Source: Channa striata
Taxonomy: Eukaryota; Chordata; Actinopteri; Anabantiformes; Channidae
Direction of reading: 5' to 3'
Assembly (NCBI GenBank): GCA_033026295.1
Contig: CM065168.1
Location: forward strand, 30,517,226 to 30,581,225
DNA: 64,000 nt
In this document: positions 49,201-59,400 of the stretch, in pieces
Layout: each line of letters starts with the position of its first letter
Position numbering within the stretch: position 1 is the first letter of the stretch
Translations under genes and position numbers: made by a program
The notes under the pieces: model-generated
Told to the model about the DNA's origin: nothing
What the model saw: only the letters and a program-made list of their open reading frames with translations
Database searches by the model: none

Positions 49201-52200
49201 GTAAGCAATTCAAATTTCAACCTCTTATTATATTTTCATCAGTAATCTTTAGGCTGCAGCATCTATGCTTATAATAAAGAGATGTGTTGTCAGAATGACA
49301 CGTTTCTATAAAAATTGTGTAAAATAATTTCTCCCACATCTGGAACACACTTCATATGTCCTACAAAGTTATAATGTGGAAAGGTGGTTGAAAAAAAATG
49401 AGAAAAGTTCCTCATTACCATGACATTCTCTTGAAATATTCCTAAGATGGTAGTAAGTGTGAAGAATTTATATATATATTTATATATAAAATAATTTTTA
49501 TACCACATTTGTGTGTGTGTGCTACAGCAGAGCTTGGGGACTATGATGATGAGCTTGACTGTCAGCATTTAGAAATGAAGCAGTACGTGCCCAACCAGGA
49601 ATATCTGGACCACAAGATTATCAAGTTCCACAAAAAGCACAGGTACACAGAGACAGAGGAACTGGTCTCAAGACAGTATTGTGTTACAGAAGTCCACAAA
49701 CTGAGTACTTGACTAAAAACATCCTTAGTGCGGCTTCACATTGTGTTATAAGTGAAACAGTGCAACTGAATTTCCCTTTCCCTTGCTAAGTCTACTAAAG
49801 AATAATATATAGATAGCGTTTCATTCGGAATTAAATGAGACTTAATGTATTTTGTTATATTTTGTGTAAAAAGGAAGGCTACGCGGCAGCAAAACTTTAG
49901 TTTTGTATTGGATAAAATATTTATTGTGAATTAATTTCACATTTGTGCTGCAACTGTTAAATTTGAGCAAATTTACGATACTTACTCACACAGTGTTTGG
50001 TGATATATAATATCCATGTTCACAAGTAACTACTAACTAAAGGTTATTTTAGAGAAGTAGAAAAGTAAGTAAAAAAAAAAACAATACTGAGATGAAGTAC
50101 CTCAATTTTAGTATTTAGTTCAGTATTTGAGTAAATGTTACGTTTACATTTGTCTCCAGCCAACCATAGACAGTTTTTCTCCAAACTGAGCAGCTCAGAA
50201 GTATTTTCTGAATGATATTAAATGTGATTCTGCTGTTTAGCCTCTCACTGGTCACCTCTGTGTCTCCAGAGGTGTGTCTCCAGCCGACTCTGACATCCAC
50301 CTGCTGGAGGTGGCGAGGAAGTTGGACATGTATGGCATCCGGCCTCACCCAGCCCACGATGGAGAGGGAATGAGGATCAACCTGGCAGTCACACATTCTG
50401 GAGTGCTGGTCTTTCAGGTTGGTCACTGACGGTCTCAAACCCACTTATGAACGGACCTCTGTCAGTTAATTGGTTTATTTCTTCTCGGTTTTCTGTGTTT
50501 TTACAGGGAAACACCAAAATCAACACATTCAGCTGGGCAAAAGTCCGCAAACTGAGCTTCAAACGCAAACATTTCCTCATAAAACTGCACGACAAAGTTG
50601 GGGTGAGGACCTGCAAAGACAGTTTCCCTTTTGATGTGCTCATACATTTATTTTAATCGAAGCGCTGTGTGACCCATGCAGCCATCGTGTAAGGACACGC
50701 TGGAGTTCTCCATGGCCAGTCGTGATGTGTGTAAGTCGTTCTGGAAGATGTGCGTTGAGTACCATGCCTTCTTCAGACTGGCTGAGGAACCAAAGGCTAT
50801 GCACAAAACCCTGCTGTCCTGTAAGGGCTCCAGCTTTAGATACAGGTGACGCATACACAACACCAAGCTCAAAGTATTTTTATCATTGCTCTAGTTGACC
50901 AAACATGTCGAACGATTCTGTGTAAGAAGTCTGTGGTCTTGTTTTGTCTGGTAGTGGAAGGACACAGAAACAGCTACTGGAGTGTATGGGTTCAGTGGAA
51001 AAGAAGCCTTCACACTTTGAGAGGTGAGAACTAATTTTAAATAAAGTTCATAGTTCATTTTTTAGATAACTTGGCATTGGTTCTTCAGGTTATTAAATTG
51101 TTTTAAAGTGATGCCAAATGTATATTTTATCTAATCCTAACTGTTGGGTTATTTTGATTTTTGTTGAGGTTAGTGTATATTGTCACTAAATGTGGTGATA
51201 TCTTTATTTATTGGCTCTAAAACACTGGCTCTACAAAACTTTGCACAGTGATTTAAATGTAGCCGCTATGATGGTCTCGTGTCCAAATTTCTCAAAATTT
51301 TAGAAATGTACAATATGATGGATGGACTTTCACTGCTACTACAACCCAAAACCACAAACAGGATAGGATATTGTAGATCAAACATACAATAGGAATTCCT
51401 ATTGTATGTTTTACATACAATATGTATGTAACATCAGCATATTACATACATATTACATATCAATTATCAGCATGACATGATAATTGAAATGCAACGCTAG
51501 TGCCAAGATGGAAATGATTGTTGATTGATTGAAAATGGCAACTACTTAGTCTGTATGAAACAACGTAGGGAAAACGGGCTGATCTGCGATGCCAGTTTTT
51601 GCTTACCTTGGCCACGTTCTTCTCCTTAAATTGTTATTCAAGAAACACCGCTACTGCGGATGCTCGAATATCAGCTTTATTAGCCCACCTTCCTCGTTTA
51701 ATACCACAGTGGAGTATTTTGACAGTTACTGACTTGCAATTTAGCCTATGAGTTAGCAGATGGCGCATGATACATTCATTAAAGGTGATGTCTTGCATTG
51801 TTTTTTAGATCCATGTCGCACACAAACAGATTGCTGAAATCAAAGCCTAGTTTTCTTAACAGATGAAAGAAAATATTCCTGTGACCCCCAGCTAATCAAA
51901 TATCAAGGCATCTTTTGGTAAAAAAAAAAACATTTGTCTGCAAATATCATATGTTCTTTTCTGTTCTCCAGGACTTACTGTCAGTCAGACTTTGATCCCA
52001 GACAGTGCAGATCTTCTCCTGACCTACTCACAGATGTCTCCAAACAAGTAATACAGTCATTCACAGATTCCCAACCAATTATTGCACATACTGTATCCTA
52101 GTAAACTGCAATATAAAGTAGATGAGGTATTGGTTAGCCACTCAACAGAAAATTACTGTAAATATTTTGATATTAAATTATTTAGTGGATTTCACGATTA

Positions 52201-53565
52201 AAAATCCCAAATATTTGATGGCGCTAACTTGTTAGTGTGTATTTGCCGCTTTCTGTGGTCTTATATTTGGTGAATTGAATGTATTGCTGCCCTACCAGTA
52301 AAAACAGACATGTCTAATTTTTCTGTGTCTTATCTTCTCAGCTATATGAGCATTCTAACCAGTTCCCTCGGTCAGGTCGTGCCTTGGCGGTTCACAGTGA
52401 GGATGAGTTGGACCCACATCATCGAGGATTAGACGACATTGAAATCGAAGAAGAGGGAGCTAAGCGGGGCCAATCATCTGTGGAGGTCACCCGTAGGTAC
52501 CTCCCTTTTGCTCAAACCACACCCCACTCTCCATCTCTCCAGCAATCGACACCATCTCCAAAGGCAAGATCAGCTTCAACATCTGTGATGGAGGACATGA
52601 GGGGTGGACATATTGGGGCACAGCGACAAGCCCAAAGGCTAGCTGGTGTTTATGGAAACCGCTCACGGCGTCGACCCAATCCTCAGCCACACCCAGATGC
52701 TGCACAGCAGTTGGTTCTTCTATACCCAAACAGTCCTGCCTACCAGTATCACCCCATCCTTCCAACATTCCCATTAGCCGGTTCTTCACCACTTAACCGA
52801 CATCCCTACTTGACGGATTACGTTGCAGTTTCTTCACTGGAGCGTTTCCCGCAGACCAGAAGGCGGGAATATGTCACAATGGATGGTCTAACACGGCCAT
52901 TCTTCCACCCTTTAGGTCATGATTCTCCATCTCATTCGCCAAATAGGAGAAACTACCGCCCCATTGGATCAGGGGGGCTTGGACTTGCCAGAGTTTACCA
53001 GTCAGGAAACAATGGAGCTAGGTTCTTAGGTGTTGGACAGACAGAGGCAGGGCATTACAGCGATGACTCCAACTTCCTCCCAGGGCTACCTCGACGTGTG
53101 GCAAGCCAACCAGATGTCAAGTTCCACCTCTCAAGGAATTCAAACCCCACCTTTAACCCTGCCTCTGAGTTTCGGCCTCTTGGTTACTACCCCCACCTGA
53201 CACGTCCTTCCAGACCCACCTACCTCCCGCTAAATTCCTCCCCTCTTCCTGAACGCCCTACTTCTCTTTGCATGATTGGGGGCACCACAGGAAGCTACAG
53301 TGACTCAGACCCAGAAGTTTTCTACCCATATTACTGCCAACCACCTCCACTGGGGAAGGTGGTACGATCCACAGGACTTGCCAGGATGAGATTTTCCTCT
53401 GGGAGCCTCCAACTAGATGAAGAAGAAGAAGGGGAGGAGGAAGAGGAAGGGGATAAAGAAGACAAGGAGAAAGCAAAACAGGAGTGGAAAGGCAAAGAAG
53501 AAGAGAAAGACAAAACAGGAGACAAGACAAAAGAGCCTGCAAAGATTACTGAGGTCACACTGTAG
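43136..53565 (+). CDS. frmd7: FERM domain-containing protein 7, complete 12-exon gene
   Basis: Coding exons: 43136-43255, 47246-47350, 47452-47494, 48054-48132, 48328-48425, 49528-49642, 50270-50417, 50507-50602, 50682-50845, 50955-51023, 51972-52047, 52342-53565. All introns are GT-AG and phases agree, giving 2,337 nt (778 residues); human FRMD7 is 714 residues, also 12 exons. FERM lobes span about residues 22-320 (LLEKEYFGLEF; VKFFPPDPGQL, RYLFALQIKQDL; MYGIRPHPAHDGEGM, KVRKLSFKRKHFLIKLH). A FERM-adjacent segment GSSFRYSGRTQKQ follows, then a long disordered tail with FRMD7-specific boxes QCRSSPDLL, SEFRPLG and SSGSLQLDEE. These boxes exclude FARP1/2, which carry DH-PH domains. Known role: membrane-cytoskeleton linker in neurons, affecting neurite growth and Rac/Rho signalling; human loss causes X-linked nystagmus. 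It is convergent with stk26, its human neighbour. Confidence 0.95.
43256..47245 (+). other. frmd7 intron 1
   Basis: About 4 kb, AT-rich, without large microsatellites. The stretch 46490-46925 (GAGCCGGATCATGACA at its end, preceded by an A-rich stretch) looks like an interspersed repeat of unnamed type. Frames up to 98 codons are not recognised. Confidence 0.6.
48996..49180. mobile_element. MITE-like palindromic element in frmd7 intron 5
   Basis: Begins TACAACCCAAATTCCAA and ends TTGAAACTGGGGTTGTA, an imperfect terminal inverted repeat. Inside is ATTTGCAAATCATTGGATTG, part of a short non-autonomous DNA transposon common in fish. Length about 185 bases, non-coding, and it does not touch the splice sites. 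Confidence 0.65.
52342..53565 (+). CDS. frmd7: frmd7 last exon: disordered tail with acidic/basic end
   Basis: One 1,224-nt exon encodes residues 372-778. It is rich in Ser/Pro/Arg/Tyr, with conserved islands at about residue 647 (SEFRPLGYYPHL) and about 695-730 (YSDSDPEVFYPYY, then RSTGLARMRFSSGSLQLDEE). After the last island human FRMD7 ends quickly with an uncharged tail, but here about 45 residues of Glu-rich then Lys/Glu/Asp-rich sequence follow, ending Glu-Val-Thr-Leu. The Val-X-Leu end fits a class II PDZ-ligand pattern; that is a pattern match, not evidence of binding. Confidence 0.9.
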   Translation, partial: LYEHSNQFPRSGRALAVHSEDELDPHHRGLDDIEIEEEGAKRGQSSVEVTRRYLPFAQTTPHSPSLQQSTPSPKARSASTSVMEDMRGGHIGAQRQAQRLAGVYGNRSRRRPNPQPHPDAAQQLVLLYPNSPAYQYHPILPTFPLAGSSPLNRHPYLTDYVAVSSLERFPQTRRREYVTMDGLTRPFFHPLGHDSPSHSPNRRNYRPIGSGGLGLARVYQSGNNGARFLGVGQTEAGHYSDDSNFLPGLPRRVASQPDVKFHLSRNSNPTFNPASEFRPLGYYPHLTRPSRPTYLPLNSSPLPERPTSLCMIGGTTGSYSDSDPEVFYPYYCQPPPLGKVVRSTGLARMRFSSGSLQLDEEEEGEEEEEGDKEDKEKAKQEWKGKEEEKDKTGDKTKEPAKITEVTL

Positions 53566-53612
53566 GTAAACACAAAGCTATTTAACAAATGGAAAGTTTA
53601 TGATATGATCAC

Positions 53613-53618
53613 AATAAA
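53613..53618 (+). terminator. frmd7 poly(A) signal candidate
   Basis: AATAAA occurs 47 bases after the frmd7 stop codon and is followed by GT-rich sequence (GGCAGTGTGTCTTG). A 3' UTR this short is unusual, so a later site is possible. Confidence 0.45.
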
Positions 53619-53639
53619 AACTGGCAGTGTGTCTTGAAA

Positions 53640-54960
53640 CAACCCGTCGACCACGTGGTGTAGGACATGAAATTGTGGTTCATGTGATGGTATTGATTGT
53701 ACTGTGTGAGAAATATGTTCTTTTGGAGATCTACTGGCAAATGAAATGTATTGTTTTTGCCTTGTTTTAGCAATTCTTCAGCTTCTGAAATTAACTTCTA
53801 CATCTGTTCAGCAGACATGTTATGAGTAAAACCTTAAAACTGGAGTATTAAAAGCAGTCAATAATAACTGTGTAGAATTTCTTGTTGACCATACATAGAA
53901 AAACAATCTCTACATGACTCGGCTGTAGTTATAAGGGTTGCTGTTGCTACACAACAAAGAAATACTAATTTTATTGATACTCAAAGCATTGCAGCATGAT
54001 TTAAAGCAGTCTGTTGGTAGGAAACAGATTTAATCTCCACGTAGCCTCAGGCACTAAACGTTTATATAAGGTTGCATTGATTCAGTAAAATCTAAGGAAA
54101 AGTCACCTGAAATTTGAAGTTATCACCAGAAACATTTAGCAGCCTGAACTATTTAAGTCAGGTTAAACCTTTTTTTGCCACCAAAATAATGTCAGATCTC
54201 AGAAAAATGGCAGTATATTGAAATATAGGTAAGATGAATATAAGATGGTCAGATGAAAAACTGGTTAGAGTTGGAGAACCAAGACAAATGATAAAATTGT
54301 CCCAAGTGCTCTGGTTTTGAACTTCTGGTTCACTTTGACCATTTACCATACTAAGTGTAGTGGTGCACACCTGCAGTTTCCCACATTCCACATTCTGTAA
54401 TACCTGCAAATACTTCCATGAGTTATCATAAAATGATTTGCATTTGTAATAATTCATACTTTACCTAAAATAATAAGCAATAAGTTAGGCCAATAAGTTA
54501 AACTAAAGAATGTAATCCAATGTCTTTTTAAAAGAAGACTTTTTAATGTTTTGTCAGTGTGATGCCTTTGTGGGATTGACCTTGGGTAGAGTATTTGTTA
54601 TTTTCAGTAAATGGTTCTTGTGAACTCTGTACGAAAATGTGAACAGAAAAACTTTGCTTTTACAGCAATTTCTGAATCAAAGATCAAAACAAGAATATAT
54701 ATTTTTTTAAATCTACTATGGATCAAAATGTACATATTGCATTTATCTACTATAATTTGATTGATATTACACAATGCTTATTTCACTCAAGCAATCAAAG
54801 TTTACCTATGACTTCCTGACAAGATTTAATGTACTAAAGATTGTCAGAAACATCTTAATATTATTACTAAATACTTTATACCTCTAAATCTTTGGGGTTT
54901 CAAAAACCTAAGCCCATGCTTGGTCATCTTGGTTTTTAGAAAAAAAAAACAAGAAACAGA
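53640..54960. other. Convergent intergenic spacer, nothing recognisable
   Basis: AT-rich DNA between the 3' ends of frmd7 and stk26. It may include longer 3' UTR forms of either gene. No frame above 99 codons and no repeat family that I recognise. Confidence 0.5.
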
Positions 54961-54991
54961 TGAAACTATGTTTCTCAATCAAACTTAAATA

Positions 54992-54997
54992 TTTATT
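54992..54997 (-). terminator. stk26 poly(A) signal candidate
   Basis: TTTATT on the plus strand reads AATAAA on the minus strand (context GAATAAATA). It is followed on the minus strand by T-rich sequence. It would give a 3' UTR of about 1.4 kb from the stop at 56396. Another AATAAA lies near 55443-55448 and could end a shorter form. Confidence 0.4.
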
Positions 54998-56395
54998 CAT
55001 AAAACTCTAAGTCCCGCTACAAAAAAAGTACATATCTGCAAAATCTTACAACTTTCATTTTACATCCCCCTTAACAAGCATTATGATATAAAAAGACAAA
55101 ATATACAAAGCCTTATAGTGTCTTTGGTACAAACTGTCAGCAACCTTTATCATTACTGTTCCCTTCATGCTCACGAATCTATGCTAACCTATGCTCCCAT
55201 GTTAGATTATATTACAACAACCTAACGCTTCAACCTTTAGACACGCGTTGACAGCTGAATAACACATTCCACAAAACGAGGAAATCAAGCAATCAAATTA
55301 TTTGAACAAATGTCAAGGTTTCTCAATTTCTACCGTTTCATTAGATGACTGATATTGACACCATTTTGATGTTGTGCTGGTTGCGTTACCCAAAAAATGC
55401 AATTACGCTGACTTTCAACTCAAATGGCAACCATTTTTAATATTTATTTGTAACATTATCCAAAATAGAATTCAATAAAACGTAGACATACTTGATCATA
55501 AATTTAGCTACTTACTCTGGAAACATTACTTCGAAATAAGTATAAGTACCTTAATTCTTTAAAATAGTCACTATTTGAATTACTGATCAAAGCAATGCTC
55601 CTTAATAATTTCGAGTGTCGTCAGGTTGGAGCAAAAAATGACAGAATTTTACCGTAAAATATGTTGAAGGATATATTCCTCTACTGAGATCAGGGAACTG
55701 TAATTGAAAAGCATTACTGAGGACAAGAAAAGGTAATATTGGCATATAATCTGTCTCAAGTGCTACTGAACAAACATATACATCTACAAAGTGAAGGCAA
55801 GTCATGACACAAACCATACTGCTGCTGATGGACAAGAACCTGTTTTGGTTTTTTTCAGTGTGAAATTTTACAAAAAAGCTCATTTGTCTACTTTTAGAAA
55901 AGTGACTTATTTTACGAAGTATTAAGGCACATGATTGTTATTAAGGGCAGTTTAGGAGGATTAGAAAACATAACTTCTTTCCATACTTAAGTTTGATGAA
56001 ATGATCTGCTTTAGCTTAATCAAATAAAAAATGAAGCTGAAAAAGGGGCTACAAAAAAAAAAAAAAGAGAAAGAGTTCGAGTTCATGGCCCTAAAAAGGG
56101 GAAATTAAAACTGAAAAATCTACTTTCAAACATTTGGAACAGTTGATTCCAATATGTTGCCATTGTGTAAATACAGGTTGAGGAAAAAAAGGTCTTTCAC
56201 CAGCAGCAGTGAAAAATATATGACATATAATGTATATATTACATTAGTGTGTGTATATGTGTGTGTGTGTGAGGTGTGTGTACAGTGAGAAGTTGCACAG
56301 CAAATCTCCTCTGTTTCCAATAATCCAGCAGCGTCACCATATGGAGACACAGTCTCTCTTCATTTTACATATTTCATCGTTGAGAGATTTGTCCT

Positions 56396-56411
56396 TCACT
56401 TGGTTGTGAAC
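56396..56411 (-). CDS. stk26: stk26 terminal coding mini-exon
   Basis: After acceptor CTCTCTCAG, 16 coding nt complete a Lys codon and add Phe-Thr-Thr-Lys and a stop. Human STK26 ends differently (about eight residues after the same Lys), so this end is inferred from the splice sites alone. The 3' UTR follows in the same exon. Confidence 0.65.
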
Positions 56412-59400
56412 CTGAGAGAGAGAAAGACAAATCAGGAAGAGGCGAGATATTTGGTAAACAAATAATCTCAAAGAGATACAGATGATTTGTTTTGATGGAC
56501 GTTAAGGCTGAGCGCATGTCTGAATTAACCTCCTAAAGAGCCTCAGGGTAAAGGATTGGGATGGCATCTTACTGCTCACAACATTTCATTATCTTCCCAC
56601 ACCTGGAAACCAGCTAATAGTGCAGAGCTAAAGGATCAGCTGAATGTTTCATTAAGTAAATTCACAGAAAATATATATATATATTTTTTTTTTTAATAGT
56701 TAATCAAGCAAAGATGCTGGAAACTATGTAGCCTTCTAAATGTGGATAATCACATTTCCTGGTTTTTTATGGGAGTAAAAAGATTTTTAAATATCCTACG
56801 GTGCAATAACCTGACCTAACCTGAAGTACTTAGATGAGCACAATATATACTAACATAATTATGTCATTAAAACTAATTTTTTACATGGACGCAGAAAAAT
56901 AACTCTGACAAAGACTGAAAAAAGAATCACATAAAATAAGCAATAATGTGAGGAAAGAAAAACGAAAATTGACGAAACCCTTTTAGACCATGGTGAACGT
57001 ACTTCTGGTACCTGGCAATAATGTGCGTGACCATCCTGTCTGTGATGCCAGGACAAACCTCTTCAGCCAATCGGATGTTGCGCTCCAGCTCCTCGATGGC
57101 CAGTCGTTGCTCAGAGTGCTCCTTGTGCTGCTGTTTCAACTACGGGAGAAGACATTTAAAAGGTTTCTGCCAAATCACAAAGAAACGATGCCAAATCGTA
57201 GAAACATTAGAGTTTGTTTGAGGACAACAAGGTAATGTTAGTTCTGTTTTATTGACAGTTACATACATATTACTTGTTTTTATAACCAAGTTCCCAGTAT
57301 TTGACATTTTTTGGCCATAAATGTGATGCTATAGTTTCCCACCAATACATTCCTGGTGTTGTAGGGAAGAATGTAAAACAGCACTTTGACTGTGTTTAAC
57401 TGCATATGTAGAATAAATAAGAAAACCTCAACATTTCAAAAATTTAAATATTAAAAACCCAGTTTCTCAATTTTATTGGAATAATTAACAACTGAAGATA
57501 TATATGGTTGTTGGTGGTTGATGGTTATTTGCTTTCTTGTCGCTACATGCTCATATCTGTGCAATAAATATGGAACTACAGCTTCTAGTTTGCTCGGTTT
57601 AGCATACAGACTGGAAACAGGAGCACATAACTAGTCTGACTGGAAGAACAAACCCAATAGCAGCACTCAAACCTTACTCATTACTATATTAAATTTCATA
57701 TAATAAAGGTACATAATAAGATGGTAAGATGATATTTTTCGGGCAGTGACATTTTTGAATCTCCTCATTGATTCAGTAACAGGTTTATTTCCCAAAAGTG
57801 TTACTCTGGAATGTTTCCAGATCTTTTTATAAATATGTCTCACACCTCTGTTCTGTTTTTGTATTATAAATTGAATAATTTTGTTTTGCTTAACATTATA
57901 AAACATTTTATATTGGCAGGACACTGCCAAAAATTAGCTTTTTCGCATTTATTTCACTTGATTCCTCACTTTATTAGGGCTTGTTATAAGAGTGTGTGTA
58001 AACTAACCTCAGTGAAGACAGGGGAGATGACTGTGGTCAGACTGGCAGATTTACCCAGCTGATCCTGACCCTGTACACATGAAGAGGTGGAAGAGGAGGA
58101 TACAAAGGATCATTCAGATTACTGCAGTTCCATGTATACAGCTGAAGAGCACAAACATTTTACTGACATTTTTGATGAGATAGTCGTCTAAATATCATTC
58201 GTTTGAAACACTGCGACATAGACCCAGTTTCTGTTCAAACATGTTTCTCTGAGCTTCATGCCAAATTCTCATTATTGAGTAAAGTAAGTAAAATCTCAAA
58301 ATACTACAGTACCTTTATTTCACACTACAAAATGGAAACATTGATTTATGATGTTTCCCCTTAGAAGCAATTCATTTAATTACAATTGCAAATTACAACA
58401 ACCGCAGCTTCTACATATTGACAACTGTGAGGATGTGCTGTTGGTATTTTTTCCTCTTTCAGCCCCACTACATGCAGTTCATACACAGATTATCTTAATT
58501 TAAGCAAACACAGTACTGACCGTTCCATTAAGAACTTTCCTGCCCTCGGTCTTCTTCTTACGGACTGTGGTGAAATTCCACTCAGGAGACTCACTGTTCT
58601 CCTTGTTACTGGACTCACTTTACACACAAAAACACACACAAAAACACACACACCTCCCAGTGAGCCCTCAGAAATGCATGTATAGCAACATTGAGTCATA
58701 AAAACTAAAATATGACTAACATCTGATCTAATCTTCCTTCCTGTGTAAACTGAAAGAAAAAGTGTAAAAAGAGAAACACCAGAGTCTGTTCCTGCTGCCT
58801 GCTGCAAGCTCAAAAGCTTGTTTCAGGTTTACCTTTAGCTTAGTGACTCCAGGAATTTCTCAGACCTTTTATATCTGCTTTCATTCAGCTTTAATAATAT
58901 AAATAACTATATCATTTACGATCAAATTACCTGTCAGAATCATCAGAGCTGCTGTCACTGTGCCCCTCCTCCTTCCACCTGCGGAACCTGTCAATCAGCT
59001 CGCTGAGGTAGGACGTCTTCTTACAGTGTCTGACGATGAACTTGTGTTTGAGAAGCTCCTTTGCTGTGGGACGCTGCATGAAGAAAGCAAGGTAGAGAAA
59101 ACTGGCTTTTCAGAAAAAAGGAGGAGAGGAGCTGAGGTAATCCACCAGGGGGCAGCAATATGCAACAACAACCAAACACTATAAAGGTTAAAATGAAAGA
59201 CAAAAATCCAAAGATCCAAGTGTATATATATATATAACATTTAAATATGTGTACCTATTTTTAAAAAATGTTTTTAGTACTGCTAAGAATTTGGCGTGCC
59301 TTTTGTTTTTTTAGATGCACTCAACTTCGGAAAAAACCTTTAAAAGAATCTGCAAACTCCTAAATAATTTTCATGCAAGTATACAAGTAGAAAGTCCAAA

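Noticed and set aside
43136..53565. Assignment as farp1 or farp2
   Set aside because: The FERM and FERM-adjacent parts are similar, but the gene ends without DH or PH domains and carries the FRMD7-only C-terminal boxes.
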